The notes: a model not told the origin generated them from the sequence alone. A DNA stretch of 64,000 nt from Phycomyces nitens (GCA_022702545.1 JAHRBC010000001.1:2604001-2668000); one strand, 5' to 3'. Shown: positions 46,830-60,814, counted from the first letter of the stretch. Numbers and translations are program-made.

Positions 46830-47339
46830 ATGCCTATTCAACTTCAATCGTATGACGCCTATTCCTTAATGGGTCTTCCGCCCGCTGCAGAGGCCTTCCA
46901 CGCTTACCTCACAACGGTCGTACCAAACGGAGAACCTGTGCCGGAACCGACCATAAAGACATTCAGCGACTGCACTTACTATTCATATCATACACTCGGT
47001 CTCTCATTCTGCTTCAAGCCCACAAAGCAGTCAGATGGCAGTACTGTCTTGATTCTTGATTCAATAGACATTTACAATGGGCACACCCGGGATGGATTCC
47101 AGCCATTCACAGGCCAGGGCTATCCATGTGGATTGACTGCTACAATGGAAGCCCATGAGATCGTCGCATTGCATGGCGAACCAGACAGAAAGGGCGGAGG
47201 AGGAAAGTCACGTGTGCCATGTTGGATCGAATACCAGTTTGAAAACAATGGCCAGACAAAAGGAGGAATCCTTATTCAATTGCACGGCATTGATTGGGAA
47301 GATCGTGAGATGGGCTGGACAAGTCTTGTATTGTTTTGA
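46830..47339 (+). CDS. Uncharacterised conserved-looking protein, single exon
   Basis: An intronless ORF of 169 codons starts at ATG 46830 (MPIQLQSYDAYSLMGLPPAAEAF). An in-frame TTG nine bases earlier is a less likely start. The protein has even composition, no signal peptide and no membrane helix. It has an ordered look, with alternating beta-type segments (DCTYYSYHTLGLSFCF, STVLILDSIDIYN, GGILIQLHGIDWED) and ends MGWTSLVLF. Codon use is normal for the window, which supports a real gene. I do not recognise the family. Its stop is 46 bp from the convergent HEATR5 stop. Confidence 0.8.
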   Translation: MPIQLQSYDAYSLMGLPPAAEAFHAYLTTVVPNGEPVPEPTIKTFSDCTYYSYHTLGLSFCFKPTKQSDGSTVLILDSIDIYNGHTRDGFQPFTGQGYPCGLTATMEAHEIVALHGEPDRKGGGGKSRVPCWIEYQFENNGQTKGGILIQLHGIDWEDREMGWTSLVLF

Positions 47340-47385
47340 ATCAATTTTTTATTATTATTGTAAATAGAATAATCATTAATAAGTA

Positions 47386-50300
47386 TTAAGAAAAGTTTCC
47401 AAAGTTTGTCTTTAGATGAATAGTAGGTTGCTTGGTGTCTTCAGTATTAGCCTGTTTCTGAAGTTCTTGCTGTTGAATCTCTTTTTGTTTTTGTTGACTT
47501 GCCACAACACTGTATCTTACAGACGCCTCTAGCTTCATACGCACATGTTCAGGTAACTCTGCTACAGTGCTTCTAAATGCATGTGGCATACTCGTTGCCA
47601 ATGCCAATAAATGGGGCATTGTTATCTTGTGAATTGGCGACAGATTATCATCAAATGGTGGTGTATCCAGCATTGCAGTGAGTGTAGGCAATACTACACT
47701 CAATATTTGTTGTCCTGAGAGAGCTATATCAGTATCCTTGCTAGACTTCTTGTCAGAAAACTTACTTTGTTCTTCTGGTACATGGTTTGGTAATGTAATC
47801 AATGTCTTGATATCTTCCTCTAATAATCCAGCACGAGGATTGTCACTCTCAAGATTCTCCTCGGAGAACTTGAAAGAAAGTGCATGAGTCACCACATGAG
47901 GTATAAGAGTACTAACGGTCGACCTTCCCAGCCCAAGAAGTGCTGGCGAACTGCTCTTCTTGTCTGGTAAAGATACAAGGGTTCTCAAGCACTGGTGTGC
48001 AGTCATGGCAATCTATAATCGATCAATAGGATCATTAAGAATAATTCTCTTTCAGTATTCTTTATGCTTACTTCTGTCAAATCAGAGTCCAGGCCCTCTT
48101 TGAGCGTGTTTACAAATACTGCCCGTCCATCTCCATCAGTCAGACTTGCTTCAGGGCAGCCTGTAATAATCAGTACTGCTGCCAGCAGCTTGTTCTTCTT
48201 TACTGATACAGATATATTCTTATCACTGTTTACAATAGAAAGTTAAGTATCAATCAGTCAAATCAAGCGTACTTTGTTACCTTAGTAGACCATCGAGCAA
48301 TGAATGGTTCATGGCACAAATCACACGAGATAAGGCTTGGCTATCTTTTGGAGACAAATCGGATTCGAATTGATAAAACATGGTCTTGAGGGAAACAAGT
48401 ACACGAGGTGCCAGGAGGGCCTCGAATTTCTCGTTGTTCAATGTTTCTAGAGCAAACGCTTGAGTCTCCATTTGATCAATAACAATATTACTTACCCGAA
48501 AAGATGTAAAAGCAAATGGCCAAAAGATCTACTTTGTAATCAGTGGGCGTGATTCCAATCAACTTGGTCAAGGCGTCCAGGGAAGGGCCCAGTAGTATGG
48601 TCATGTTTTCCTTTCGATTTGTTCCTAGAAAACAGTTTTAGTTTCTAATTAAAGAAATGTAAGTGTCGTACTGATTCCTGTTGGCTTTTTCGAAAGAGAA
48701 GGTATGTTTTGCAAGAATACATTGATCAACAGCCGAAGAACATAGTATAGTTTTGCCGTAGAGGGAAATACATCGGGATCTAGAGCAGAATCTACTGCCT
48801 CTGTCTCACTAGCACCAGGGTAAGTAAACTTTTTTGGCATTCTCTTCAAGATAAACATTACTTACACAGTGCTGTTCAAATCATCACACAAATAGTCCAA
48901 GCCATAGTTCTCAATCAGTCGTTGGATAATTTCGATAATTATTAGCTGGACTTTGTAACCTTCTGTTTGAATCAAGCGATCAAACACGTTCATAAGTTCC
49001 AAGAATACAGCCTTGGAAACAAACTTTTCTCCTGCCAATGTAGGCTGTATAAATGTCTTTAGAGCATTAAGACAGATGATCATCGTTGGAGCATTAGATC
49101 TGCCATTGCTTGAACTTGATATCCTTGAAAGACTTTCGATACAAAGTCCAAACAAGATGTAGAACAAGTTTGATGGAGTTGACTCGGAATGAGCAGCGTC
49201 AGGGCTTTGTTCAAGTGCACTGATCATAGAAGGTGCCTGTGTATCGATAAGAGTCGCAACCGCTTCCATAATCTTGAGCCATGATCGGCGATAAAGCTAT
49301 TGGCCAGAGTCAACAAGTGCACAATTGGTCGTCAGAGGATTCTAAAGATTTACTTACAGGCAGAACTACTTCTTTGGTTGCTGCAGAATACATGGATTCA
49401 AACCCACCATTTGCAGATGCCTGGATTCCTTCTGAGCTACTTGACAGGGCTACGATATCAGATTCCAGTCGGATCCGGGCATAGCTCTGAAGAGCCTGTA
49501 GCCAAAGGGGACTCAGTACAGCAATGTTTCTAAAATTGAAATTAATGATAGATATCAGTATATATAGAGTATTAAAACAAGACATTTCAAACCTACGGTT
49601 GCAAAATCTGTTTCAAGTAATCTTGTTTCTGACTCGATACTTGTAGTTCTGCCCACGCATTGAGGACAGATAACTTGACCATTACCGATGCATGTGGACT
49701 AAGGTCCTTTACCTCTCCAACACCAACAAGTTTTGACTCATCTTTACATTTCTCAAGAGCAGATGTCAATAGTCTCAGTACTCTACCCAGCTGGTAGAGG
49801 TCCTTGACAATGCCACTGCCAACATAGATAGCACACACACGCACAGCCGCAGACACGATCTCTGAAGAAGAATCAGGTCCAAACGCAGGAGTCAATGCCG
49901 CACCAATCTGTGCTGCATATTGTTCCAACAAAAGCATGCCTTCAAGATCAGCATCCTCAGTCATGGCAAATTTCTGTTCGATAAATGTCAATAAATGTCA
50001 ATAAATGATTTCATATCACCAAGACATACCTCAATAACCATCCTCAGGAGACCGATACCAGCCAGACGCAGTTCATTCACATGGGCTGTTGCTGCCGTAA
50101 AAGAAAGGCGGATCAAGTCTGGGACACGGAAAACAAGATAATCTCCAATTCCAGCTTGCTGGCGGCGCTTACGAGCAAGGATCAAGTCAAAGTGCTCGCG
50201 TACTCCACTTGTCGAAATCAGTTCAATTGTCTTTTGCAGGCATTGAAGGGCAAACAATTGGGTTCTCCAGCGAGGTGGGATCTCAACATTGACAGAGAGT

Positions 50301-53300
50301 TTTGCTGGTATTCCAGATGCATCAGCTACAGAAGTAGGGATGTCTGCATTGTTTTCTTCTTCTTCAAACCCATCGCCTTCATCTCCATAGTCGTCAAAAT
50401 CATCTTCACCATCATTACTGTCTCTTGTCTTTTGTTTTATTGCATTGCTGGCTTGAGATGGTTGATTTCCAGCCGAGCCTGTCATTATACGCTTGGTGAT
50501 ATTGACCCATATAGAGGGATCATTTACAGCCGTGTCTTTGAGCCAGCTTCGGATTACATTCTTGACATCCGATAGGTTTGGATCTGTGTCTAGCATCTTG
50601 AATAGTTCATTATCAAGACCAGGCAAGGCCGCCTTGAAAACGGCCTCGGCATCTCGCTGAACAAGCTGATAGAGACAAGTAACAGCTGCTTTCTTGAGAG
50701 GAATGTGCAAGCTGGTAATTTGGGACTGAAGATATGGCACAAGCTCCTTTGTATCCACATGATGGGGAGCAAACATCAAGAAATGTTGAATGCATCGAAT
50801 GGCTTCCACATTTACGCGTTCATCTGGCTCTAGCTTCAACTCCTCGACCATATTGATACACAACTCTCTGACTTTTGAGGAAGACTGTAGCTCTGGGCCC
50901 AATGTTCCAATCAACTCGTAAATTATACGTCCAAACTCTTGATAGGCAGTGAAGCCAACGGACATGCCAGCGTTGGATACTGCTGTAGATCCACTACCTG
51001 GCTCATGAGTCTCACTTAGATAGAGCTTGGCTACCATTCCCAGCGTGCTATTCACATAGCCCGAGAACATCAATCCAGCTGCACTCACAGTCATAGCCAT
51101 GGCCTCAAGAGCCCAGGCATGGACAACTGGATGAGGGTCACTACTGAGAGACAAGAGAATGCCCACGATTGTCTTTAGATGTACTGCAGCTGCCATTCCG
51201 CCTACATGGCTGTAGATGTAACCAATTGCCAATGCACTTCCTGCTCGCACATCGGGATCTCGGTTACTAACGACTAAATCGACAAGCTGTTGCATTTGAG
51301 ATGCCACAAAAGATCCACCCACAATTGCAGTCAGTCGTCCGATTGTTTCACTAGCAGCATTGCGCAAATAAGGATCTGGGTGAACCACTGCTTCCATCAA
51401 GATCTCCTGGACTAGTTGAGTTGCACGGCCACTTGCAATAGTTTCTCCTGGTGCCATCTTCTTCTTCTTTGCATAAAACATCATATTTTTAAATGCACCC
51501 AAAAGTGCTACCACCACATTTGCAAGAACTGCAGCTCGACGAGGTGAATTCTTTTCGAGGCGACTGTCCTTGACCACCTTTGCAATATGCTCAAATGTTG
51601 ACTCTTGCACAGGTGGAGGCTGGCTAGGAAACAGGGTGGCAAACAGCTCTATACTAGAATCAATATAGGATGTCGATGGAGATACTGGACGAGGTATATC
51701 GATCTTATCGTCAGAGTGAAAGGTAGTGTAGACATAAATCGAGTCAAGTTCAACAGATCCGATAATAGGCCGCTCCAATAATTCCTCTACTCTTTGGAAA
51801 CGATCTTTTGTCACCCATTCCTTGCCGCTATTGTTCTCATCATTCCGTTCTTCGGCTTGCATGGCTACATCCACACGATAGCCTTGCATCTTACTCGTGA
51901 CACCATATCCATGTCCATCAGTCGAGCTCCACACACTTACAAACTGACCAGGTACACTTGCTGCTACCTGGGTAAGAGCACCAGAAGAAGGAGCTATCTT
52001 GTCGAGTTCTGTAAAGACGCTCAATGAGTTTCTTAAAAGACTCGTGAGCGATGCTTCATATGTAGACAGCATTGGTCTAATGGTCACAAAGCACTGGAAG
52101 ATGCGCCGTCTCAAGGCATAATATTGATCTGTGAGGCGTACAGGGTAAGGCAGACATCCAGAGACACTTGATGTCGCAAATGTGGCCGGGGTTGTGGCAA
52201 GAAAGGCGAGCGTATTGTTTAAAAGAGCAGCGATACGCTTGGCAATATCCAATGTAACTAAGCTTTGGCTATTGTGTTCGAGGAAACTGTAAATTGAACT
52301 TGTTGCGCATTCGCGTGTGTGGAACAAAAAGGACCATTCTGGCTCTGAGCGAATAGAGTTGGCTTCTTTGCCAGTTGGCTTTGGCAAGGCCATCTTCCAC
52401 AAGAGCAGCAATTGAGGCAAATGTAATTTTACGAGGTTTGCTCCAAGTCCCATAAGAGAGCCTACAAGTGTCCAGGCAACCTGTACCTGAACACTTGCGA
52501 TTTTCTGGTCTTTGTGTGTGTGCTTGAGAAGCTGATTTGCAAGCGACATTGCTCGTGCGCTTAATTCAAACGAAGTGTAGATAGGTCTAGAGGGAAACAC
52601 ACTCATGATTGCAGCAGCAGCGTGTGCGTATGCAATAGTACGACGATATACTTTTGTTTTCGAGTTTGGGTTGGCGATATTGGAGAGGTTCTTTTCCAAA
52701 AGATTGAGTGCTTTTGGTAGCAGATAGGGAAGGTTCGCTGGTGCAGAATAGCACACACATCGAATTGCCCAAACAGCCGCCATTTGAACCGAAAAGCTTG
52801 GATGAGTTAATAGAGTAAAGAGAGGCTCGACAAGGACGTCCTGGTCGCATTTACACACGTTAATGTCTTTTTTTTTTCAATGATCCATCATTGTACGATT
52901 CCTTACCTGCACCGAGCTAACTGCTCCCTCTAGTTCGCACACAAGGGACGATATCAAATTTGCTGCACAGATCAGAGCATGCTTGTTGGGTGGCTCCTGG
53001 TTTGGAAGAAGAGGAGGCCAAGTCTTGACCCAGTCTGTGACGAGTAATCGGATCGCATTGGCCTGGCTTTGTTCACTCAAAAGTCGTTTTCCAATAGTGC
53101 CATGAAGTAGGAAATATACTTGGGAACGAGTAAAAGCACTCTCTGCAGGTCCAGAAACGTTCTTTGTGCTGTCCAGTAGTTCAGTCAATACATGCTTTAC
53201 GATGATTCCATAGTGAGATTCCACAAAGTCAGTACCAAGCAGGACAAATAGGGTGGCATATGTCTCGATAAGACCAATCTTTAGCTCTCTAGATGCATTT

Positions 53301-54613
53301 GGCCGGTTGTAATGGGCAGACAATTGGCCCAACATCTCCTCGGTTGTCATTAATGTGGCGTCTGCTCGGACTACTTGGGCTTCTGACTGAACTGGACCAT
53401 TGTCCTCACCAGTGGTCGCATATTTTATTGTGGGTTTATTGGGATCCACGGTTGCTACACTCTGGGTAAATACCAACAGAGTGGCACACAGGGACGATAC
53501 TGCACGTCTGACAGGAAATGTCGCATTGTCGAATGACTTGAAGAATGTTTGCAAGAGTAGTTCGACATCGTGAACAGTAAGCGTCTGCTTGCCATGCTGG
53601 ACCACAGCTTGCATACACTGTTTTAAGCATGATATGAGCATGATTATCTTTTCATACTCTTGTTACATACCTGAGCCGATGCGACTCTCATCACAAGGGC
53701 CTTGTCAATTAGACCATTCTTGAGGTGCTTGGTGAGTTCTTTTAAAATAGACTCTGTAGATGCTTTACCAGCACCCTTGAGCAGGAGAGTAAATGTATTG
53801 ATTGCCTCTAAGCGCAAGATAAGTGGATGCTAATAAAAAACACAGACAAGTTTAGCAGACCAGGAAAAATCCCCGAGAAAGACATGGCATTTACGTACGT
53901 TACTGGTTTTGATGACCTTGAGCAGGATGTTTGCTGTTTCTGCAAATAAAGACAGGACCTAGAAAGCACCAACTTAATCTATCGATCTCAGTTTTTATCC
54001 GCCATCTGTCCTCTTTACCTTGCTTCCTACTGCACCCATAATAGCACCAATAGTCGCTATTGCCGCTCTGTAGACATATAAGCAAATCAGTTTGCTTTTG
54101 GCTATATCCACCTTACATTCTTGTCTCCTTGTCGATATTTTTGCTCGCACCAACCAGACTGTGGAGTGCAGTTACGGTATCAAAAAGGGATCGTGTGTCT
54201 CCCCGTGTATATAAAAGAACAAAGCATCGTCCGATGAGGAAGCGTATAGGGCGACGGGGTTTTGCAGTAGCCAGGGAGATTAGCTTCAAAAGAGTCTTTT
54301 CCAACAAAGGCTGGGCCTTTTTTAATATGTCCTAGGTGATGTGTCAGAGAGTGAATGAGGGACAAGAGGTGCTTACAATGTTTATTGATTTGCATTCGCG
54401 TTCGACTTGGGCCAACCATTGAAGCACATAGAGTTCCTGTTTATCTACACTCTCCGTAGCCTGCAACTTGTTCTCATCCAAGACAAACACATCAGGTATG
54501 TTCAATGGTAGTTGAGACATGAGAAATCGAGCAAGCCAATGAGTATAGGATATTGGCTCGCACTTTGAAACAAATGCAAGTTGCTCACCAGTCTTGCCTA
54601 TTTTTCTTTTCAA
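47386..54613 (-). CDS. LAA1: HEAT repeat-containing protein 5 / LAA1-like clathrin adaptor accessory protein
   Basis: Large multi-exon gene on the minus strand, stop TAA at 47388-47386. Its biggest exon (about 52850-49990) codes over 950 residues of HEAT repeats. Family landmarks match HEATR5: the N-terminal GEQLAFVSKCEPISYTHWLARF, HLPQLLLLWKMALPKP, AASETIGRLTAIVG, MFSGYVNSTLGMVAKLY, GPELQSSS, an acidic insert (DDFDDYGDEGDGFEEEE), RWRTQLFALQCL, and the C-terminus TIHLKTNFG like human TIKLKTSFF. These proteins associate with AP-1 and aid clathrin-dependent TGN/endosome transport. Start uncertain: the conserved N-terminal frame is open to about 54637 but holds no ATG. The first in-frame ATG (54520) falls after conserved residues, so a hidden upstream exon, a non-ATG start or a sequence error is possible. 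Confidence 0.88.
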
Positions 54614-54741
54614 GAAGAGTAATTGAAGTGCCGATTAAAAACACACACACACACCAGCTTGGGCAACAAAAAAATAATCCTTTAAATTTTCTAAATGCAA
54701 AGAGTGGTTGTTTATTAAGAATTTAAAAGATATGTGCTAGT

Positions 54742-57700
54742 TTATGAACGCTTTGTCTTTTTAGACATCTTTTGCTTTCCACCTGTCTTGCGTTCTCTCT
54801 CCTTCTTGGCCATCTGCATGGCACTCTCGGTCAATTTGCGCTTCTTGGACGAGTTCTCGTTCTTGATGCTAATGACAGAGCTAACGACCTTTTTGCCAGT
54901 CTTCAATGCGCCGACTTGTGCTTCGGCAGCGGACCAGTCCTCTTCTTTACCTCCAATGGCATACTTTGTGAGGTCCAAAGAATCAATGAGTTCCCGCTGC
55001 TTGGACTTGAGACCTTCAATGGCCTCATTTCCTGCTTCTTCTAAAGCAGTGTCCAGGTCCTCAGTCAGTGGCCGCCATGCCTCTTCGTCTTCAATATCTT
55101 TTTTATCAGGGTTCTCGGCTTGTAATGCGGCCTCGGCCTCTTGCTTCTTCTTTTGGAGCTCAGGGCTTGTGTTTTCGATTGCTTTGCTCTCAATCTTTCT
55201 AAAGTTTTGGCTGATCTTGCGAATCACCTTGACAAACAGAGCCAGCACTTGGTTGCTTGCCAGAGACAATTCTTTTTGAAGATCATCAATAGACTTACGC
55301 TGGAGACCAACACCTAACAAGATAGCGCTCTGGATGCCAGACAGCTTGAGATCCGGTGAGCACTCATCCTTAAAGTAGATTTTGGCAATGGTGGGGATCA
55401 TGTCGAGAATCACATGGTAGTCGAGCATGTTGTTGGCATAAGAGTCAAGACGCTTGAGATCATAGGGAGTAAAGAACATGTCAAGCTGCTCTTTGGTCAG
55501 CTCGTGTGATTCATCGGCGTCACTATCACGACCGTGCTTGGCAGCCTCGAGGATGCTCAGGGCATTGACAGAGGTAAAGTTGCGGAACTCATAAGAGAGT
55601 AGGTTGAGGAAACGGTTGGCAAAATCACGGGCAAAGGCATCGAGCCAGGCAGTGTTGGCCACACGTCCACCGCCAGTCAAGGTCTTGATCATCACGCAAG
55701 AGTGTTCTCCTGTGAGATCGTTGGTTGTCTGACGAAGGTAAAGAGGAACGTAGCCAGCACGCTTCCAGAACTTGTGAAGGTTAGGTGTCAATCCAAAGGA
55801 GACACCGAGATAGTCCAGCTGGACAGGGCGAACCTCGGACAGCTTTGTCAAGAGGGCAGGCATCTTGCGGGGATCGCGCACCTTGATCTGGTCTGTCTTG
55901 AGATCAGCGGTCTCGAGTTCATCATCATCCACACGGACCAGAGTCTCTTCATCCATATCCATGGCTTCGTTCATGTTTGAGATCTCTCCTTGGTAAAAGG
56001 AAGCCAAAAGATCAAGAGCTCTGGATCCATAGCCCATGTTGGCATAGTCAGGGTGGGTGGCAATGCGAACAATACGAGCACCAGACAAGCTAGCAAAGTC
56101 ATCGTCCTGGAACTGTTGGGACACGAGCCATGGGATCATGTCTCCAGCAGGACGCTGGCCGCGCGACAAGGAGTTCATGACAGACTGACGCGAGATCTCA
56201 CCTTCCAAACAGACCTGGATAACCACCAATGGGTCAGGAAGACTGGTGCTGTTCTCAGGCACAGGAGGCAACAGTACAAACAGATGATGGGCAGGTGCAT
56301 CACTCATCAACTGAAGATCGTTGGGGGAGTTCTTGTAATGACTGGCGACATAGAGAGACATCATACGCTGCAAGAATGTCTCACTAACGGGGTGGTAAGA
56401 GAAAAGAGTATCGCGATTGACATAAAAGAGCTCGCACTCTGAGGGATGAGGACAGCCCTGGATGTTCTTGGAAACGATAGAGGCATCCAAGCACAACAGT
56501 TTGTTGAGCCACTTTTCAACAGGATCGTTGGGTGCATAACGAATAGGCTCTTCCAATTTGATTTCCTTGAGGGTACGACCACTGAGTACAGCAGTTGTGG
56601 CAGGGTCATCAGCCTGACTCTTCTTGGCCTGAACATCGCGACCTCCCAGATTGTTCTCGGCACCCTTTGCGGGCTCCTTGGAGTTGTTCAAAGCACGCGA
56701 CTGCTCACGGAGCTGCTGTGTAAGCTTGAGAGACAGTGAGCGACCAGTACCTTCATAACCATTGATGGTAGAGGCCATAAAGACAAGGTAAGGGCCCAAC
56801 AACTTGCGAACAATAGGAAGGGGAATAGCAGCAGCTTCATCAATGACCAGCAATTCAGCCTGGCCAAGTACATGGGCATCCTCGGGTTGAATATACTATG
56901 ACAATTACGGTCAGTACTCATCTGGGTACCTTGCCACTACACATTTATGATCTTACCTGGATGGTCTGACGATGCTGTCTAAAGATGTTTACACGAACGA
57001 TGGCCTTGTTAAATTCAGGGTTTGTAGACTGGACAATGTCATAATCCAAATGCTCCTCATAGCCAAGGGCATCAAATGCCTTGAATACAAATTCAAAGAG
57101 GGTCTTCAAATTCTCGGGGCTAGGAGATGTAACAAAGATGTTGGAGTATCCATAGGCCACAGCAGAGGCCATCGATAGACCAAGGGCAGCAGATTTACCA
57201 CGACCACGAGCGGCGGTCAGGACAACAGTGCTACGGAGGGACTTTTCTGCGATTGCATCAATAAAGGTCAAGACAGCCTTTGCCTGGTCAACAGTCTTGG
57301 TGCACTTGACAAGCGATCCGACGGGTTCAGTGTCAGCCAAGGACTCCTTTAATCCTTCTAATTCGATTGCTTCGGCAGACTTTGCTTCCTCTGCAACCTT
57401 GATAGGAAGAGGCTTTACGCTCTTACCCTTGCTGATAGGAAGGACATTAAGCTCATCATCGACCACCAAGCAGTTCTCACTTGATCCCAAAGAGAGAATG
57501 AAACGTTCATTGAAACGGGCCACAATGTCACTGTGAGCCTCGGTACGATATCTCGAGTGGACATCCTTTAAAAGATCTTAATAATTTTCTCTTTTTCTCT
57601 CTCTCCAGGTTTTTTTTTTAAAAAACATACCATAGTCATTGTGTACAGCTGCTTCAACGAGTTCATGCTCTTGAGCAACAAGACTACCATTCCTCCTCCC

Positions 57701-58227
57701 TCTACAGTCTCAATGGTACGGGCCAAGGTGTTGGGTGTAATGGCCTCGAAATCCTGGAGAATGCACATGCCGTAGGTGTTACCGAGAATGTTTTGAGTCT
57801 CTTTGTAGTATGCGTAACGAATGTTGGTGACGGTGATGAAGAGTTCGAATGGGTCCTCGGTGTTGGCCTCTCGAATGCCACGCTTGATATCATTCTTAAT
57901 CTTATTTTCACGCTTCTTTCGGTGACTAGAGAATGTGTGAGCAAGATAATAGATGGTCCGATTATTATAATTCTACCTGGTAAATCCAAGTTCTTTCTTG
58001 TAGCACCAGAGAACAGAAGGACGCTTGGTGACCTGGGCTTGGGAGAGAAGCCAGTGAAGGTTGACGATCTAATAAAGCAATATGAGTCTACTGGCATGTC
58101 AGGTACAAACACTCCATACCTGATCTTTTCCCTTGTCTCCAACAACGACAAAGAAAGATCGGTGCTTGGTCTGCACACAGTTCTTAATGAGAGTGTGGAC
58201 TCTCGAATCGACTTGCTTCTTCACCAT
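54742..58227 (-). CDS. KRE33: RNA cytidine acetyltransferase (18S rRNA and tRNA ac4C)
   Basis: Multi-exon gene from ATG 58227 (MVKKQVDSRVHTLIKNCVQT) to a stop at 54742. The protein has the TmcA/NAT10 layout: an N-terminal DUF1726 part, then an ATP-binding helicase-like module with Walker A TAARGRGKSAALG and Walker B-like LLVIDEAAAIPLP, the GNAT acetyltransferase with RIATHPDYANMGYGSRAL (acetyl-CoA loop), a tRNA-binding C-terminal domain, and a Lys-rich nucleolar-type tail. It uses ATP and acetyl-CoA to make N4-acetylcytidine in 18S rRNA and, with Tan1, in tRNA Ser/Leu. One long exon (about 56900-54742) covers the C-terminal two thirds. Codon bias suggests high expression. Only about 130 bp separate its stop from the start region of the HEATR5 gene. 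Confidence 0.97.
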
Positions 58228-58614
58228 GATTTAACGTAAAGACAGGTATTTTTTCTATACCAGAAAAAAAAAGAAGTCCACTATGCACTTAGCTGTCTGG
58301 TGGCTGAAAGAAAAAGTAGTCCGCCATTGTCTCACCTCTTTAGCCAAGTCCGATTTGAAGAAGTTGGAAGCCATATTTGATTTGGTACAGTAGAAATATT
58401 TATTATTATTATTATTATTATTACAAACAAGGTTGTTTACAAGGTAGATATATCTTTATAACCTGGGCCTGTTTAATTAACATTAACCAGAGCCCTGCTC
58501 CTTACAAAAGAGAATATACAAAAAAAAGCTGTTCAACAGCATATTAATAAGTTTATATAATTTTGATTTTCTTTTTGTGTTGTCCTGTGTCTATGTTATC
58601 GATTCCGTCTTTGT
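58228..58614. other. Intergenic, promoter of KRE33 and 3' region of acetyl-CoA synthetase
   Basis: A (TTA)n microsatellite lies at about 58399-58422. No gene was seen. Confidence 0.55.
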
Positions 58615-60814
58615 TTAACCATGGACCTTCTTGATCAATGCAGCAACAATTCTATACATATACGTTAGTCACCCTATACTTATTCTTCCATCTAGACTTA
58701 CGAAGGGTCGGCCAGGGTAGAAATGTCACCGAGCTGTTCGTGCTCTCCGTTCACAATCTTGCGAAGAATACGACGCATGATCTTTCCAGAGCGAGTCTTG
58801 GGGTGGTCACTGACGATATAGATACGACGAGGGGAAGCAAAGGGACCTGAAACAATAGTTAAGTAAGGGTGCCCCCATATGAATCTAAATACTATACTAC
58901 TCACCAATTGTCTTGCGAACCTGCAAAGTCAACACCTTTTCAAGTCCATCGGCAATCTGAATGTGGGGCTTAAGGGAAACAAAGGCATGGATACATTGGC
59001 CAGTAAGGTCATCATGGGCACCAACAACAGCAGACTCGGCAACTGCCTCATGGTTAACAAGAGCAGACTCAATCTCAGAGGTCGAGAGACGGTGACCAGA
59101 TACATTGATAACATCTAACAAAGACGATGTTAAAACTGCCTGTGGCTATCAAATTACTTACCATCCACACGTCCACGGATCCAGATATAGCCATCCTCAT
59201 CACGGAGAGCACCATCACCTGTGAAGTAGTAGCCGGGATAAGGCTTGAGATAGGTCTCAACAAAGCGGCTGTGGTTGTTGTAGACAGAGCGAGCCATCGA
59301 GGGCCATGGCTTGCGGATGGCAAGAACACCAGTCTGGCCACTGGCAGTCAACTCCTTGCCGGTAGTAGGATCAAGCAAGACGGGGTCGATACCAAAGAAG
59401 GGCAGGGTGGCAGATCCAGGCTTAGTGGGAGTAGCTCCGGGAAGAGGACTGACGATGATGGAGCCAGTCTCGGTCTGCCAGTATGTATCCACAACTGCAC
59501 ATCTACCCTTACCAACCTTGTCGTTATACCAATCCCAGGCTTCACGGTTAATGGGTTCACCTACAGAACCAAGCACACGCAGGCTTGACATATCAATGTT
59601 ATCCAGCCACTGGTCTCCAAGACGCTGCAGAGCACGGATGGCTGTAGGTGCGGTGTAGAACTGGGTAATCTTATGCTTCTCGATCAACTGCCAGAAGCGA
59701 GAGGGGTTTGGGTATGTTGGGGTGGATTCAAAAAGAACTGTAGTAGCACCGAGGGTAAGAGGACCGTAGACAATGTAAGAATGGCCAGTGACCCATCCGA
59801 TATCGGCCATGCAAGCGTAAATATCGTTTTCCTGGTAGTCAAAGATGTACTTGACTGTGGCAGCCACACCCAAGAGGTAGCCACCGGTGGTATGCAGGAT
59901 GCCCTTGGGGGTGCCGGTTGATCCAGAAGTATAGAGCAAGAAGAGGGGATCCTCAGCGCTCATTGGCTCGGGGGCGCAAAAGGTGCGTGCCTTGGCCATC
60001 TCCTCATGCCACCAAACATCGCGACCTTGGACCCAGGGAACGGGGGATCCGGTGCGACGGAAGACGAGAACGTGCTCGACAGAGTGATTTTCGTAGTCAC
60101 GGAGAGCTTCATCGACGATGCACTTGGTGGCAATGTTCTTTCCTCCACGTCTGCCCTCATCAGAAGTCAGTACGACACGGGTAGCACAGTCAACGACACG
60201 ATCACGAAGTGACTCGGCAGAGAAACCAGCAAAAACAACCGAGTGAATAGCACCAATACGAGCACATGCCAAGATTGCAACAATTGTCTCGGGGATCATG
60301 GGCATATAGATCGCAACGGGATCTCCCTTGCGTACACCGAGGCCCTTGAGAACGTTGGCCATGCGGCAGACCTCTCTAAGGAGCTCGCCATAAGTGATAC
60401 GGCGGACCTGATCGGGTTCATCGCCTTCGTGGATAATGGCAATCTTATCGGGGTTCTTCAAGGCATGGCGATCAACACAGTTGTACGATGCGTTGAGCTC
60501 GCCCTCCAGGAACCAGGTAACATCTCCAGCCTCAAATGAACCGTACTGGACAGTCTCAAATGGCTTGCTCCACGACAAGAGTTCACGACCGAGCTAGATA
60601 ACAAAGTGTTAGCAAGTATGGCCATATCAAGAGTGATTAAGCATACGTTTCCAAAGAACTTCTCGGGCTGCTCTACACTCTCTTTCCACATTGACTTGTA
60701 CTGTTCAAGAGAGTTGACATGAGGTGTAGGGCATTCTGCTGGGTTGAGGAGGCGCTGGGGGACTGGGTGAGTGACGATGTCTTCTTGGCCGTCAATGGTG
60801 GTCTTATCGAGCAT
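58615..60814 (-). CDS. ACS1: Acetyl-CoA synthetase
   Basis: Exons run from ATG 60814 ([20 protein letters not shown]) through a large central exon (about 60594-59163), then further exons including 58846-58702, to a last coding exon 58651-58615 ending KKVHG. Landmarks of the AMP-forming family are all present: phosphate-binding [55 protein letters not shown], the hinge [12 protein letters not shown], and the catalytic and acetylation-site lysine motif TRSGKIMRR near the C-terminus. It converts acetate, ATP and CoA to acetyl-CoA for lipid synthesis, histone acetylation and growth on C2 compounds. Strong codon bias indicates high expression. Length is about 660 aa, normal for the family. Confidence 0.98.
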
